From Vigna angularis (lineage: Eukaryota; Streptophyta; Magnoliopsida; Fabales; Fabaceae), in the NCBI RefSeq assembly GCF_016808095.1, contig NC_068974.1, positions 13,330,001-13,394,000 on the forward strand: a stretch of 64,000 nucleotides of DNA, written 5' to 3'. Under the pieces are notes generated by a model. The model saw only the letters and a list, made by a program, of their open reading frames with translations. It was not told the origin of the DNA and did not search any database. Both the position numbers and the translations under genes were made by a program. How positions within the stretch are numbered: position 1 is the stretch's first letter; each line of letters opens with the position of its first letter. This document shows, piece by piece, positions 35,299 through 47,430 of this stretch.

Positions 35299-36215
35299 TC
35301 AACGCACCAAGGGCACATACCAAACACCCTCGCCCCTGCGTCATCGAACTCGAGGCACTCTATAATCTGACGAGAAGAGAAGGGGCGTGGCAACGAGGTC
35401 AACACACTTAAAGCCTCCAACTCTTCGATCGTCATCTTATCTTCCGACCACGAGGTAAATCTCAGAGGATCATGCGTCCAGTATAAGGGAAATCTGGGAT
35501 TCCCCTCACCATCGAAAAAGAACCGTCGACCAGCATCGGTGATCGACACCTTAAAAAACTTCTCCTTAAACCCTCTATACGATTGCAGGTAAAGCTCTAG
35601 AAGCGCGTTACCTGGTTCTGAGATCAATGATACCCACCCCTTCGTCGCAAGCGAACGACATCTGAAGAAATACAAAAACAAACCTACAGTAGGCCTAATT
35701 CCTAGCGCCCCACACAACACCCCGAACGCCTGTACATACCCCCAACTATTGGGATGCAGCTGGCTCGGTGCAACGTTCAAGGTGCGCAAAACATCCATTT
35801 GGAATGTGGTGAACGGCAATCTCACATACAGATCATAGAATAGCAAAGCATAACAGTAAAAGAATTCGTCAGCGGCATTCTCCCGCCCATAACAGATCCT
35901 CTCATCCTCCCGGCACGCTATCAACTTCACACAGGTGTGATACCCTAGGGTCCTCAACACACAACTATTCTCAATCCAATCCGTAATTACAGCTCTACTC
36001 CTAAATTGACTCCTAAGTTCTTTTACCTCACGCGCCGCCCAGGCGCACTCATCTCCATTAATCGGAGATATTATGCGTCCCCCTGGACCCTCGCCGCGCA
36101 CATTTCCATACACAAATGCCATTTCCCCATATGGTATCGTGGTAACTTCGGAACATTCCGCCGTAGATGACGGGCCCGGCATATCGCCCCCGATATCCTG
36201 CCCCCTTCCTTCCAT
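35299..36215 (-). pseudogene. Tat antisense ORF, N-terminal half ('gypsy-type transposon' domain)
   Basis: Starts at ATG 36215 (MEGRGQD), with an upstream CAG/GTAACC donor near 36260 in an apparent leader. The domain typical of Tat antisense ORFs is clear: DEFFYCYALLFYDLYVRLPF, QMDVLRTLNVAPSQLHPNSW, YVQAFGVLCGALGIRPTVGL, FLYFFRCRS, then FFFDGEGNPRFPLYW. It is cut at CPWCVDNVVK where host sequence begins. Such ORFs lie between pol and the 3' LTR of Tat elements in antisense and can have their own promoters; their function is unknown. The missing half is at 42626-43446. Confidence 0.8.
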
Positions 36216-36581
36216 GATCAACAATAAACACACTAAGACGAAAGAAATTTTAGGGTTACCTGGTTGATTCTCGTAGCAACGAAGGCAATGAGACTGAAGA
36301 AGCAACAATCTCGCTCGCAGTGCACACTCTCAATGTCTGTGCTTCTGCAAAAGTGACTAACCCCCTTCTGAATCGTGCTGAAGAAGCCAAACCGTTTAAT
36401 CGTCAGGCGCCGTAGGATCTTTTTAATCTAACGGCTACTAATTCGCGTCCCCTCACTTCCCTAAAGGAGCGGGAAAACCCAAAATTCGTAACGCCACGCA
36501 CAGCTGTCATACACGTCTCCTCGATTCTTCAAACAATACTCAAAAGTCCTTCATAACTTTGTCATCATCCATTTACTCGGA

Positions 36582-36592
36582 CTTGGGGGGCA
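36582..36592 (+). other. Tat polypurine tract
   Basis: CTTGGGGGG followed by CA and then the LTR start TGTACTATAGG. Its place before the only LTR shows that this side is the 3' internal end. Confidence 0.75.
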
Positions 36593-37269
36593 TGTACTAT
36601 AGGATACCTAATCCTCCAACTGTCGACCAATAACCCGACGACAATTAAACCACTGTAGGACATTCTCATGCCCGTAATGACATTCGACCACATAGCGTGG
36701 TCGACCACTAGATAACCGACTGTAATAACATACGACCATGTGGCGTTGTCGACCGGTTGAGGCTCGACAACCGACATGAAGCATATGTGCGACACGTCGT
36801 CCACTCAGGTCGACACGAATGATGATCGACATACAATATGCGACATCGTGATCTAGCGGTTACAGATAAGCAATTACACATCTTGGCTACACAGCGCCGT
36901 GAATCACGGCCATATATCACGGAAGTAATTGACTCGGTATCAGCACACGATATGACGGTTACAACTTCTAAACAGTCATTTTCAGTAACCGACCGGATTT
37001 TCAGGTAAACGGTTTATTATGTTAATTTAAATATACAAAGCACACCAGGAAAAAGGTACATTTTTCCCCTAAGAGAAAATTAAGAAAGATTTGGTTGTTC
37101 TAACAACACCCTTATTGACTTGAGCGTCGGAGTGCCTTTGCAGGTACCCAGCCCACCTTACCCAGAGACTTGGAGAAGAGAGAAAGACAACATAGTGAAA
37201 GCAGCACAGAGAAGGAAGAGAGTAAGGTTGTTAGGTTCGTATCTTGGTCTCCACATCCCTACCGAAACA
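36593..37269 (+). repeat. single LTR of the permuted Tat element
   Basis: 677 bp, TGTACTATAGG...CCGAAACA. It is bordered by a polypurine tract on the left and a primer site on the right, so internal sequence flanks it on both sides. It contains GACTTGAGCGTCGGAGT near 37119, also present in the foreign LTR at 43453-43829. Confidence 0.85.
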
Positions 37270-37272
37270 TTT

Positions 37273-37290
37273 TGGCGCCCACCGTGGGGC
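37273..37290 (+). other. Tat primer-binding site
   Basis: TGGCGCCCACCGTGGGGC, three bases after the LTR, the usual Tat-lineage type. Confidence 0.88.
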
Positions 37291-37325
37291 CCGAGATTAC
37301 TATCCCAACAACGACCACCGGAGCA

Positions 37326-38370
37326 ATGGAAAATACCGATACGCACGATTTGATCAGGCAATTGCAGGCGCAAATTGAGGCACAAGCACAAACCATGCAG
37401 GAGACTCAACGTAAACACGCAGAGGAGATAGCGGCGCTGCGAGCACAAATCCCAACGCCAGAGTTATCTGCCTCCAACAGACAGGAGGATAACGATGCCA
37501 GCCATCATGGGGGAACCTCTGAACGGGCGCGTGCCAGATATTACTCCCACCTTTATCATCAGCAACCTTTCGTCCTGCTTAAGGCCGGGGCAAGCCTCGG
37601 AACAATTATATGCTGACCCTCCAGCATCCATGGAGGAACTCCAATCCACTATGGCGAAATTCATCCGCATCGAAGATCACCGTAACTCCAGGAGGAAGCA
37701 CCAACAGGATGTCCCTAACCAGGAGACAAGAAAACCAACGAAACGACCCCCCAACGACTACAGACCAGATCGACCACCTAGGAAGGAGTCAGGGTGGACG
37801 TCTAAATACGATCGCTACACGAATCTCAACGCACCAAGGGCGAGGGTGCTAGAAGAGGCCTTACACGCCGAACTTCTCACCGTGCGGCGAAGTGCCACCC
37901 CAAAGAACGCGGATAACAGCAAAACTTGCCGGTTCCACATGAACCGTGGGCACAACACGGAAGAATGTAATATAGTAAGAGACGAGTTAGAACGACTCAT
38001 TCGTGCAGGTTACCTCCAGAATTACGTCAAGGAGAGAGTTTCCACTAGAGCGACAACTCCTCGCCGAAGAGATCCTCCTAGGCGAAGTCCCCAACGATCT
38101 CCCCCTAAAGATGATCGACATCGTAGGCGGTCGCGCAGTCCACCTCGGCGCATAGAGAGGGAACGCTCAGTCCGAGGCCGCATCGACACCATATCTGGTG
38201 GTTTCGCGGGGGGAGGCGTGTCGGCTTCGGCGAGGAAGCGACATTTGAGACAGTTGAAGTCGGTCCATATGGTCGAGCGCCAGGCTCGTTCGATCCCTGA
38301 CATCACGTTCACGAACGCTGACTTCCATGCTCCCGATCCTGATCATGATGATCCTATGGTCATCACGGCT
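37326..38370 (+). pseudogene. gag: Tat gag with its core deleted
   Basis: The start (MENTDTHDLIRQLQAQIEAQ) is a glutamine-rich coiled coil. Near 37500-37560 the text jumps to the end of the capsid domain (LRPGQASEQLY, PASMEELQSTMAKFIRIEDH), so most of the capsid core is gone and the frame shifts. A zinc finger of the Tat form CRFHMNRGHNTEEC (CX2HX4HX4C) lies near 37925, then an arginine/serine-rich stretch (RRRSRSPPRR). The product could not form a particle. Confidence 0.8.
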
Positions 38371-38900
38371 AATATAGCTCGGTATGATGTCAGCAAGGTT
38401 CTCGTCGACCAAGGAAGCTCGGTCAACATTTTATATTGGTCCACTTTTCAGAAAATGGACCTATTTGAGGATCTCATCGCCCCGTTTAATGAGCAGATTG
38501 TCGGATTCTCAAGAGAACGAGTAGACACCAGAGGATACCTTGACCTGCGAACTCGGCTCGGAACAAGTCAGGAGGCACCTGAACTTCGAGTTCGATTCCT
38601 GCTGGTAGAGGCAAATGCATCGTACAACGCCCTGCTAGGACGACCTTGTCTGAACGCGTTTGGGGCAATCGTGTCTACTCCCCACCTCGCCATGAAGTTC
38701 CCAACAGACCATGGTGGCATTTGTACCGTGAGGGCTGATCAGCGCACAGCCCGACAATGCTTTGTCGCCGGGTTAAAAATCACTCCCTTCATCCCAACCA
38801 GAAGGACGAAAGGACCCGAGGCAGCGGCAGTCGACTTAGACCCCCGAACCAACATAGACGAGCGTCTGCGTCCGCAAGGCGAAGTCAAACTCCTGTCCTT
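38371..38900 (+). pseudogene. Tat aspartic protease
   Basis: Continues the gag frame. Active-site loop VDQGSSVNILYWSTF (D-x-G-S-S type), flap region then RVRFLLVEANASYNALLGRP and the C-terminal NAFGAIVSTPHLAMKFPT. The frame is then lost by a shift near 38900-38920 before reverse transcriptase. It would process Gag-Pol. Confidence 0.82.
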
Positions 38901-38919
38901 ACGACCGACATATCCAAAA

Positions 38920-40000
38920 CCACTAGCGTTGGCGGAGACCTCACCTCCAACGAAGAGCACGATTTGGGACGCATTCTACGGAACAACGCAGACTTGTTCG
39001 CATGGACAGCTGCTGATATGCCAGGCATCCATCCCGGGGTCATGGCCCACAAGTTATCCATCTTCTGGGAGGCACGACCTGTCGCCCAGAAGAAGCGACG
39101 AGTCGGGGAAGAGAAGCGCCAGGCTATCCAAGCTGAGGTTGGGAAACTACTGAATGCCCAATTCATTAGAGAATTGACGTACACTACGTGGCTGTCAAAC
39201 GTAGTCATGGTAAAAAAGTCCAACGGCCAATGGAGAATGTGTGTCGATTTCACTGATCTTAATAAGGCATGTCCTAAAGACTCGTACCCCTTACCCAGCA
39301 TCGATCGTCTGGTAGATGGAGCTTCAGGTCATGTAATGCTAAGCTTCCTCGACGCCTACTCAGGCTATAACCAGTTTCCAATGTACGAGCCCGATCAAAG
39401 CAAGACAGCCTTTATTACCGAACGCGCTAATTACTGTTATGAAGTAATGCCGTTTGGATTGAAGAATGCCGGGGCTACTTATCAACGCCTTATGGATAAG
39501 GTTTTCTATCACCAGATTGGACGATGCATGGATGTATATGTCGACGACATGGTTATTCGCAGCAACTCTATCGAACAACACCTGCAAGATTTGAAGGAGG
39601 TCTTTGCCCAGCTCCGACGGTACAGCATGCGCCTCAATCCTGCCAAGTGTACCTTCGGTGTCCCCGCAGGAAAGTTCTTAGGTTTCATGCTCACGCGTCG
39701 AGGCATTGAAGCCAACCCCGACAAGTGCAAAGCCGTGCTCGATATGCCAGCTCCAAAAACCCTACGAGAAGTACAACGTCTTGTAGGTCGCCTTACCGCC
39801 CTGTCCAGATTTATTCCAAGGCTGGCTGAGTACATCAAACCCATCCTGAAGAATTTGAAAAAGGGCTCCACTCAACACTGGGACAATGATTGCGAGACTG
39901 CATTCAGCACTGTCAAACGAATCTTAACCAGTCCTCCAATCATGGCCCGACCGGACGAGGGATCCGACTTACAGCTATATCTTGCAGCCTCCCCGTATGC
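38920..40000 (+). pseudogene. Tat reverse transcriptase
   Basis: The frame 38757-40415 reads through the polymerase. Landmarks: FAWTAADMPGI, the fingers WLSNVVMVKKSNGQWRMCVD, the palm SFLDAYSGYNQFPM, MPFGLKNAGATYQRLMD and the catalytic YVDDM, then KFLGFMLTRRGIEANPDKC. All main motifs are present, but the link to gag-protease is frameshifted. Confidence 0.88.
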
Positions 40001-40740
40001 GGTTAGCGCCGCCTTGATACAAGAGACACCCTCCCTTAAGTTGATCTACTTCATCAGTCGTTCTTTGCAAGGGGCCGAGGAACGATATTCCCGCATTGAG
40101 AAGTTTGCCTTGGCGTTGCTCACAGCCTCCCGCCGGCTTCGACCATACTTCCAGAGCCATCAAGTGATAGTCCGCACAGATCAACCCATCACCAAGATCC
40201 TCCGTAAACCAGACTTGGCAGGACGAATGGTTGCTTGGTCAGTGGAACTGTCAGAATTTGGCCTCCGCTACGAGCCCCGCGGATCTGTTAAGGGTCAACA
40301 TTTGGCAGACTTCGTAGCCGAGTTAACACCTGCCCCAGAGAACTCCACGACAAAATGGCTCCTCAGCGTGGATGGTTCCTCCGACAAAAGGGGGGAGGAG
40401 CCGGTGTTGTCTTAGAGGGGCCAGATGATTTGGTCCTAGAGCAAGCCATCATATTCAAGTTTCCAGCTAGCAACAACCAAGCCGAGTACGAAGCCTTAAT
40501 TGCTGGCCTATCCCTGGCTAGAGAGTTGTCGGTCGAGCGTTTAGTGTCGGATGGACTCGAAGTTGGTCGTCAACCATGTGAATGGAATCTATCAAGTCAA
40601 GGACAGTCAGCTGTTGCGTTACTACCACAAGGTTCAGACTTTACTCCGCAATTTCGTCGAGGTTAATGTCCTCCATGTACCCAGGGAGCAAAACGCAAGA
40701 GCAGACCTTTTGTCCAAATTAACTCATTCTAAGGAGCGAG
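40001..40740 (+). pseudogene. Tat dual RNase H region, frameshifted
   Basis: The first RNase H follows reverse transcriptase (SRSLQGAEERYSRIEKFALA, KPDLAGRMVAWSVELSEF). A second, archaeal-like RNase H follows, as is typical of Tat: LLSVDGSSDKRG, then a shift near 40395 to GAGVVLEGP, FPASNNQAEYEALIAGL, and another shift near 40550 to DSKLVVNHVNGIYQVKD and VLHVPREQNARADLLSKL. Two frameshifts break it. Confidence 0.82.
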
Positions 40741-42053
40741 CGCAGTTATCCTCAATCATTAGAATGACGCTCGACCGTCCTGTAGTGGAAGCTTTTGTCA
40801 CTAATGTGTCGACACCTATAACAGACTGGCGGCAGAAAGTCAAAGACCTCATGGAGCGGCAGGACAAAGGTGTTAGCATTACCGCGGCTGATTCCAAACA
40901 CATTGCGCGTTTTGTGTGTATAGGCGACGACCTATATCGTCGCGGCCATAGCACTCCTCTGCTGAAATGCGTCTCGGACGAAGAGGCCGACTATGTGCTG
41001 CGCGAACTGCACACAGGGATATGTGGATTTCACTCTGGCAAACGGACATTAAGAGGACGTGTTCTTCGCGCCGGATATTACTGGCCTACTCTCGACCGCG
41101 ACTGCGAGATATTCGTCAAGAAATGCATTTCCTGTCAAGCACATGGTCACGACATCCGTGCACCTCCTGAAGACTTACACAATATTGTCTCTCCCTGGTC
41201 GTTCGCCCAGTGGGGTCTCGACATAGTTGGACCATTGCCGATCGCCAAAGCGCAAAACAAGTTCCTCCTCGTGGCGGTTGACTACTTCACAAAATGGATA
41301 GAAGTTGAGCCACTGTCCGTCATCAGCGCCCAACGAGTGCAGAAGTTCATTTGGCGTCTCATCTGTCGGTTCGGACTCCCTTAGAAGATCATCACCGACA
41401 ACGGTCGCCAATTCATCGAACGCAAATTAGAGGATTACCTCAACAATTTAGGCATTAAGCATGTCACATCATCAGTCGAGCACCCTCAAACCAACGGCCA
41501 AGCCGAGGCCGCAAACAAAGCCATTTTGACAGAGTTAAAAAAGCGACTCGGTGAAGCCAAGAGTTTATGGGTGGAGGAGCTACCCGAGGTCCTGTGGGCA
41601 TACAGATGCACTCCCCATGGATCTACGGGGGACACGCCATTCAACTTAACCTACGGCACTGATGCCATGCTTCCAGTCGAGGTAGGCGAGCCCTCATTGA
41701 GGCGCCAAATCACTGATATGTCCCTTAATGAAGAGTAGTTACGGAAGAATCTCGACGTCCTTCCTGAACGTCGTGAGGTTGCCACCATCCACGCAGAGGC
41801 CCAAAAGCGCATGCTATCTCGACGGTACAATACCAAGGTCAAACCCAAAACCTTCAAAAGCGGCGATTTGGTGTGGCGAAAGCGGGGAGAAGCTCGGAAG
41901 AATCGAGCCCATGGCAAACTCGCAGCTAACTGGGAAGGACCATTTCGGGTTGTAGAGGACATGTCGAACGGCGCATATCGTCTCCAGCTTCTTGATGGAC
42001 ACCCAGTTCCCAACACTTGGAACGCCACTCACCTTAAATATTACTTTAGTTAA
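40741..42053 (+). pseudogene. Tat integrase, two in-frame stops
   Basis: The zinc-binding H-H-C-C region is visible (ELHTGICGFHSGKRT, then CEIFVKKCISCQ). The catalytic core has GLDIVGPLP, DYFTKWIEVEPL, a TAG at about 41382 after CRFGLP, then ITDNGRQFI and HPQTNGQAEAANKAIL (the D, D and E positions). A second TAG at about 41736 precedes the C-terminal domain (GDLVWRKRGEA, WEGPFRVVEDMSNGAYRLQL, WNATHLKYYF). Otherwise in one frame from 40551. Confidence 0.87.
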
Positions 42054-42220
42054 CATCCATTTCCTGTTCATTCTTCTTATAACACTATCAAGTTCAATTA
42101 TCAAATAAAGATTATATTTCATCATGATTATTGCTTAGATTCATTTATCACTGCTCTAATGTCGAGTCCCAGGGTTGTCGTACCAGACACGTCCATACAC
42201 AAAGGGGATGAACGCAATCT

Positions 42221-42400
42221 CACTGGCCGATGTTCACCCTTGAACACCCAGTCTGTTCGGGACACACTCCCACTGGCCGATGTTCACCCTTGAACACCCA
42301 GTCTGTTCGGGATACACTCCCACTGGCCGATGTTCACCCTTGAACACCCAGTCTGTTCGGGATACACTCCCATTGGCCGATGTTCACCCTTGAACACCCA
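42221..42400 (+). repeat. 50-bp tandem repeat, 3.6 copies
   Basis: Units start at 42221, 42271, 42321 and 42371 with CACTGGCCGATGTTCACCC and are almost identical. Tandem repeats in the 3' untranslated region between pol and the antisense ORF are a known habit of legume Tat elements and a possible seed of satellite DNA. Confidence 0.95.
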
Positions 42401-42625
42401 ATATTTTCCTCACTCGACCATCGCTCTCCACTGTCACACAAAGCGTTATCAATACACTCGACATTCACACTTAGCGATCACCACAGCAAATCAATCGCAG
42501 AATCAACTAAGTTAAACGAACAGCGCACTCTATTTCACCGTCAAGCATTCGTGAATAATCAAAGTTTAACATTCATAGTCGTCAATCAAATACTCAAGTA
42601 TGTATGTACAGATCCTTACTACATC

Positions 42626-43446
42626 CTAATCTATTACAATTTGGGGTGTGTCGCCTTCAACAGCTTCAGCAGTCTCCTTGGCGAGCTCGTCCACTTCCGT
42701 TGCTCCCTCGGGCTCATTGTTGGCGACCTCCTCTTCATCCTCTTCCCCCTCCAGGACAGCGTCATCCGGAATTTCCTTCAAGGGCTTCAGATGACCTTCA
42801 TGCACATCCTTCCGGACATCAAATTCAGCTCCCTTGGTTGATACCTGAAGCAAGTGCCCGACTTGCCTCAAGGCCTTCCTGAAACCTTTCTTATGTTCGT
42901 CCATGATCGCATCCTTCAGCTCCTCGATCAACTCATTTTTTTCAAAAACCTCTACCTTCAGCGCATTCCTCTCTCGGGCCACTATCAGCATTGAGTTCTT
43001 CGCTTGATCCAGATCCCTGGCCATCTGATCGCGTTCTTGTTGGAGGGCCACACCAGCTTCCCGAGTCTTATTCCACAGTGTCTCGCCCTCCTTCAGAAGT
43101 TGTTCAGTACGCTTTTGCCTTACCTCACAGCCCGCATGGATTTCGGCGAGCTCTTTCAGCTGGGCGCGCACCTTCTCGAACTCAGACCGCATCTGACCCC
43201 TATCCGAAGCATACGCTAGATGCCAAGCCAACGCTTGTGCTCGTGTGTTCATCTCCAGCAAGCTGTCAGCAATCTGTTGCTCGCTCATGTTTTCGATCAC
43301 CTTCTTCTCTGAAGCATCCATGTTGAGGTCTACCCTATGACCCGGCATGAAGGCACGATCCCATATGCCCAGCGGAAGGGGGCGTTCATTTTCGTCAACC
43401 ACCTCCCTACTTTTCTTTTAACAACATTATCAACGCACCAAGGGCG
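42626..43446 (-). pseudogene. Tat antisense ORF, C-terminal coiled-coil half
   Basis: Begins with the CPWCVDNVVK coding sequence shared with the other half (at 43416-43445), has a small frameshift before VVDENERPLPLGIWD, then about 250 residues rich in heptads (SEQQIADSLLEMNTRAQALA, EFEKVRAQLKELAEIHAG, EVFEKNELIEELKDAIMD) and an acidic tail (EGEEDEEEVANNEPEGA). This is the usual C-terminal coiled coil of Tat antisense ORFs. Confidence 0.72.
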
Positions 43447-43452
43447 CCAAAA

Positions 43453-43829
43453 TGTTTCGGTGTACATTTTCCTGTGTGTCTCTGTTGCTCCTGGATGTCT
43501 GGGATGCTTGCATTTCTTCAACTGTTGTCCTTCGTCCAAAGGAGGGGGAGGTACCTGCAAAGATACTCCGACGCTCAAGTCAGATATGAGTTATGGAGCT
43601 GAAGCTCTGAAGAGAGTAATTGGATATTGCTCTGAAATATTATTCAGGATCTCTAGAGCATAAAGAGAACGTACCTGGACTTTGGTCCTGTTACTGTATT
43701 TATATGCAATATAAAAATAACCACCTTACCTAAAAATGTGGTTAGTGGCTTTGACAAATATCTTAACTGTCTAAAATATCTAAGGTATTTATGTTATTAC
43801 ATAAATATCCTTACTACATAACATCATCA
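43453..43829 (-). repeat. solitary LTR of another Tat-type element with a stub of its primer site
   Basis: Read on the minus strand it runs TGATGTTATGTAG...GTACACCGAAACA and is followed by TTTTGGCGCCC, the start of a Tat primer site. After GCCC the sequence switches into the antisense ORF of the permuted element. TATAAATAC-like sequence lies inside, and the motif GACTTGAGCGTCGGAGTA is shared with the 677-bp LTR. No partner LTR exists at the left junction (35285), where host sequence meets the Tat element directly. Confidence 0.75.
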
Positions 43830-44375
43830 CTTTCCATTAAGGAAGAAAATTACAAAGTATTCTAACAAAAAATAGTGATATTTAAGGTGTGTGAGGAAGG
43901 TATTAAGATATAATATAAATTAAAACTATGAATCTGTAAGATCCCTTCCGAGTTATTATAGTATTTTAAGACAAAATTTTATCCAAAGAATGTAATCTGA
44001 TTAAAGTGACAATTTTAATAGTTTTAGTATTTTATAAATTTTAAAATAGTGTAGTTCAAGTCAAAAATATATTTAATAGATGCTGTGATTAAATTAATTT
44101 TAAAGATAACCTAGCTTCACACATAACATATCTTAACTCAATTATTTCGACGTCATAAAAAAAAAACTTTGAGTCCATTCTAATAATAGTGTGAAGTTAC
44201 ATTATTGTTATTATTTTATAATTTTTTATATTCTTAACAGATCTAACGTTTTTAAAAATAATTAATACTGATGAAGAAATATGTGCTAAAAAGTTTATTA
44301 TCTTCTGTTTCAAATTCTATAGTTGTAATCAAAGTTTATCATTCTTTAATAGAAAATGTTTTCCATCAAAATATC

Positions 44376-44438
<63 letters not shown>
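43830..44438 (+). repeat. unit 2 downstream region resumes
   Basis: Homologous to 29745-30350 of unit 1 (TTTCCATTAAG, then GTTATTATAGTATTTTAAGAC). Ends in a (TA)n tract at 44380-44436. No gene. Confidence 0.75.
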
Positions 44439-44440
<2 letters not shown>

Positions 44441-47430
44441 TAAGACCCATGAAAAATATTTAGATTTAATAAATAGTAGTAATTTTTAATTTTTACGGAT
44501 AAAAATAAAATTAATAAAATTATGGCAAGAAAAATTAAAATTTATGATAGATAATTATAATAATTCCAGAGGAAGGAGTTTAAAATTTTGAGAATTTATT
44601 TTAGAAGATTTTGAAAAAAAAATTAATAGTAAAAAGGGAATAGTAAATAGTGAATAGTAAAAAGTGAATAGTAAAAAAAATAATAATAAAAAAAATGAAT
44701 AGTGTTCAGTGGATAAGGCTTCCTACGGTGCATTGATAAAGCAGATAAGAAGATTTGGTGGTGGATGATTAAAATATTATATTTTGAGATTTGGTTAACA
44801 CTAAATATCCTTGGGATATGGTTTTGATCTCGGGAAGCACGTTATAATTGAGGTTGCGTTGTGGTTGATGGCTCTGATAAACTCACTAGATGAAAGGTGG
44901 GAGTTGCCCTGATAAGCTTTTTGAGTGGTGGGAATTACCCTGATAATCTCTCTAGTTGAGTGGTGGGAAGTAACATGCTTAAATGATTCGGAAGTGTACT
45001 TGCATGGAGAAGCTCTTGAATAGAGTGATGGGAAGGGACACGATTTAATACTTGTCAATGAAACTATTGAATAAAGTGGTGGGAAGGGATACTTGGCACA
45101 ATGGTTTTGTTCTATGACATGTTTTGATGACCCATAAATTCTTTATATCTATGGGAGTTATTACAAGTATTAGAGGATTAATTAGTATAACCATTAAACT
45201 ATATTTTAATGTCATAGGATGGATTTAACTCTTGTGGCATAAGTGGTTTATTTAAATGAGCAGGTGTAGTACTAATAAGGTATGATAGTTGGAAGTTAGT
45301 TAGTTTTAAATTCGGCCTTATTGAGATAAAAATAAGCGGTTTTAGACTTTATAATATTGTTGATTGAGTGATCTGCTGAGTCTTATCAGATATACGCAGT
45401 TGTTAGGTACTAGGTTACAGACAACATTAAGTTTGTGGATTCATATTAGGATAGGATGTGGGAAGGTATTTTGAGGACAAAGTTTATATTCCTAAGATTT
45501 AGAGTTTATAAGTTAATTCTTGAAGAATTTTTTAAGTTAGGCTAGTAATGTTTGCTAGGAAAATAATTAGATTGAAGTAATTTGGAGTATAATCTTGAAA
45601 GAAGCTTGATTATTCTAATTTTGTTAAGTATTTTAGAAGTGTTTATCAGGGAAAGAAAATAGTGGTTCAACATTTAGTGTGGGTTAAATAAAAGATGATG
45701 ATAAGTATTTTAGGGATATCTGACCAATGCAAGTGAAGGATAGACATTGTAGTCTAGGGTATGATCGAAAGGATGGTTTGGTCATGTTCCAATATGTTTT
45801 TAGAAGTTTATCGTCTTCAAGAATTGTTAGTTGAATGTTGAACATTAAGTGTAGTTAAGGGTGAAGGCAATATTATCGAGAATCAAATAAGTTCATCAAG
45901 GACGAATGAAGGAAATAATGCATGATCTTAAGTATGGAAAGGTTTCTATGGATGTTATAAAGCATACTCAATATACATATTATTTTTGGACAAGTTCTTG
46001 TTAAGTGGGTATGGAAAAGAAAACATAAGGATGAATTGTTTAGTAATAGTGTTTTAGACTTCGTGTAATCATTAGAGTAATTATAAATTTTACGGAGAAT
46101 AGAAGTAGAGGGTAAGGTGGAGCAATCTTGTATAATTTTTGGTAGACATAAGTGGCTTTTGGAGGCGTACGATTTCTAGGAGTAGAAACTGTGTTGAGAA
46201 AATAGAATGGAAAGTTGTTACGGAAAAAGAATGATTCTTAAAGTTTTGCAGGGTCATGGAAGTCTTAAATAAGGATCTATAAGGGGAATCACTTTCTGGT
46301 TATAGTGGGTTTGAAAAGTTTTCTGGAATCTTGTGATTAATAGTTTATGAGTGATGAGTTCTTTTAAAACATTAATGGATTATTTTGAGACTAGTGAGGT
46401 ATGTTTAATGGTGGTTTTGATGAGGCTAAAAGTGACAAGTAAGAATGTTTTGAAGGTTTATGATTTTAATTTTTTTCGTGAGTAGATTTCAATTTGAGAT
46501 GCTAGAAATTTTATGCATAAAATAAGTAGAGAAATGATTCAGGTTATGAGTGTGAGACTTCTCTAGTGGAATGCGTGTAAATGAGTATTAAAATAAAATT
46601 TTTGTTGTCGAATTTTTTTTATATACTATTGATTTTGTTTTAGACAATGTTTTTATAAAATGTGCATTTTCTTAAGGCTATGTACATTTAGTATGTTCAT
46701 ACATAGTTATATGTTGTAATTATAAATGTGAAAAAAAAAATTTCAAACATTCATTCTGTTTAGATGATGATTTTGAATATTGGATCCTCAATACTGTGGG
46801 ATTATGAAACAGTTGTTGTTGTGATGGTTGATAGTATATGATATTTGATAATTAAAATTGGATGTTATCTTTAATAGGTATAAATGGTCTAAGACATGCG
46901 TGTTGTGGTTGAAAATAGAGATTTCAAGGGACAAATATGTGAGATTGAGGTTATTTAAGTAATCTAGTTTCCTAAATTTGTTTTGGTTTTGAAGTTTAAT
47001 TAAAAAAAAATTGATCTAGAACCAAGGGTAGTTCATTAGAGATTGGAGTACAAAGTTGGAAGTTTGTAAATTGAAGGTTTTGAGTGATAGGTGATTATTT
47101 GTCATAAGTTATTACTATGACTTGTTAGGTTGCAGAAATCAGGTGCGGAAGCTAATGGTTGATTATTTTGGTGTTGTTTTTAGGTGATGAGATTTTGAAT
47201 TAGAAAATTTTTACAAAAGGAGGAGAAGGATCATATAATTAAAATAAAAAAATAACTTACTCTCTTCTCTGAACCCATCTGAAAATTTGAAAATAAAACT
47301 AAAACTAATTAATAACTTTTTATACTACTCCTAAATACTTTAATCACCTAATTCCATACCATAATTAAATATCTAATATTCAAAATTATAAAATAAAAAT
47401 ATAAAATATTTTTCTTCTATCTGAGTTTTA
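44439..47430. other. unclassified insert, possibly an LTR-element remnant
   Basis: Replaces unit-1 sequence 30350-31315. It starts TGTAAGACCCATG next to a TA tract, a common start for legume gypsy LTRs, and has a diverged repeat of GTGGTGGGAA words at 44880-45080. No open frame of note, no second LTR and no target duplication seen. Confidence 0.4.

Larger units (their letters stand above)
35299..43446 (+). mobile_element. Tat-lineage Ty3/gypsy element in circularly permuted order
   Basis: Order along the plus strand: N-terminal half of the antisense ORF, polypurine tract, one LTR (36593-37269), primer site, gag, pol, 50-bp tandem repeats, C-terminal half of the antisense ORF. Normal Tat order is LTR, gag, pol, antisense ORF, polypurine tract, LTR. 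The whole set is thus present once, with one LTR, opened inside the antisense ORF. Both ends carry the same 30 bases (35285-35314 and 43416-43445), of which 14 also match the host site (TTTTAACAACATTA in unit 1 at about 29725). Many stops and frameshifts. Confidence 0.75.

Noticed and set aside
44439..47430. A complete LTR retrotransposon
   Set aside because: Only a plausible LTR start is present; no second LTR, primer site, gag or pol was found, so it is left unclassified.
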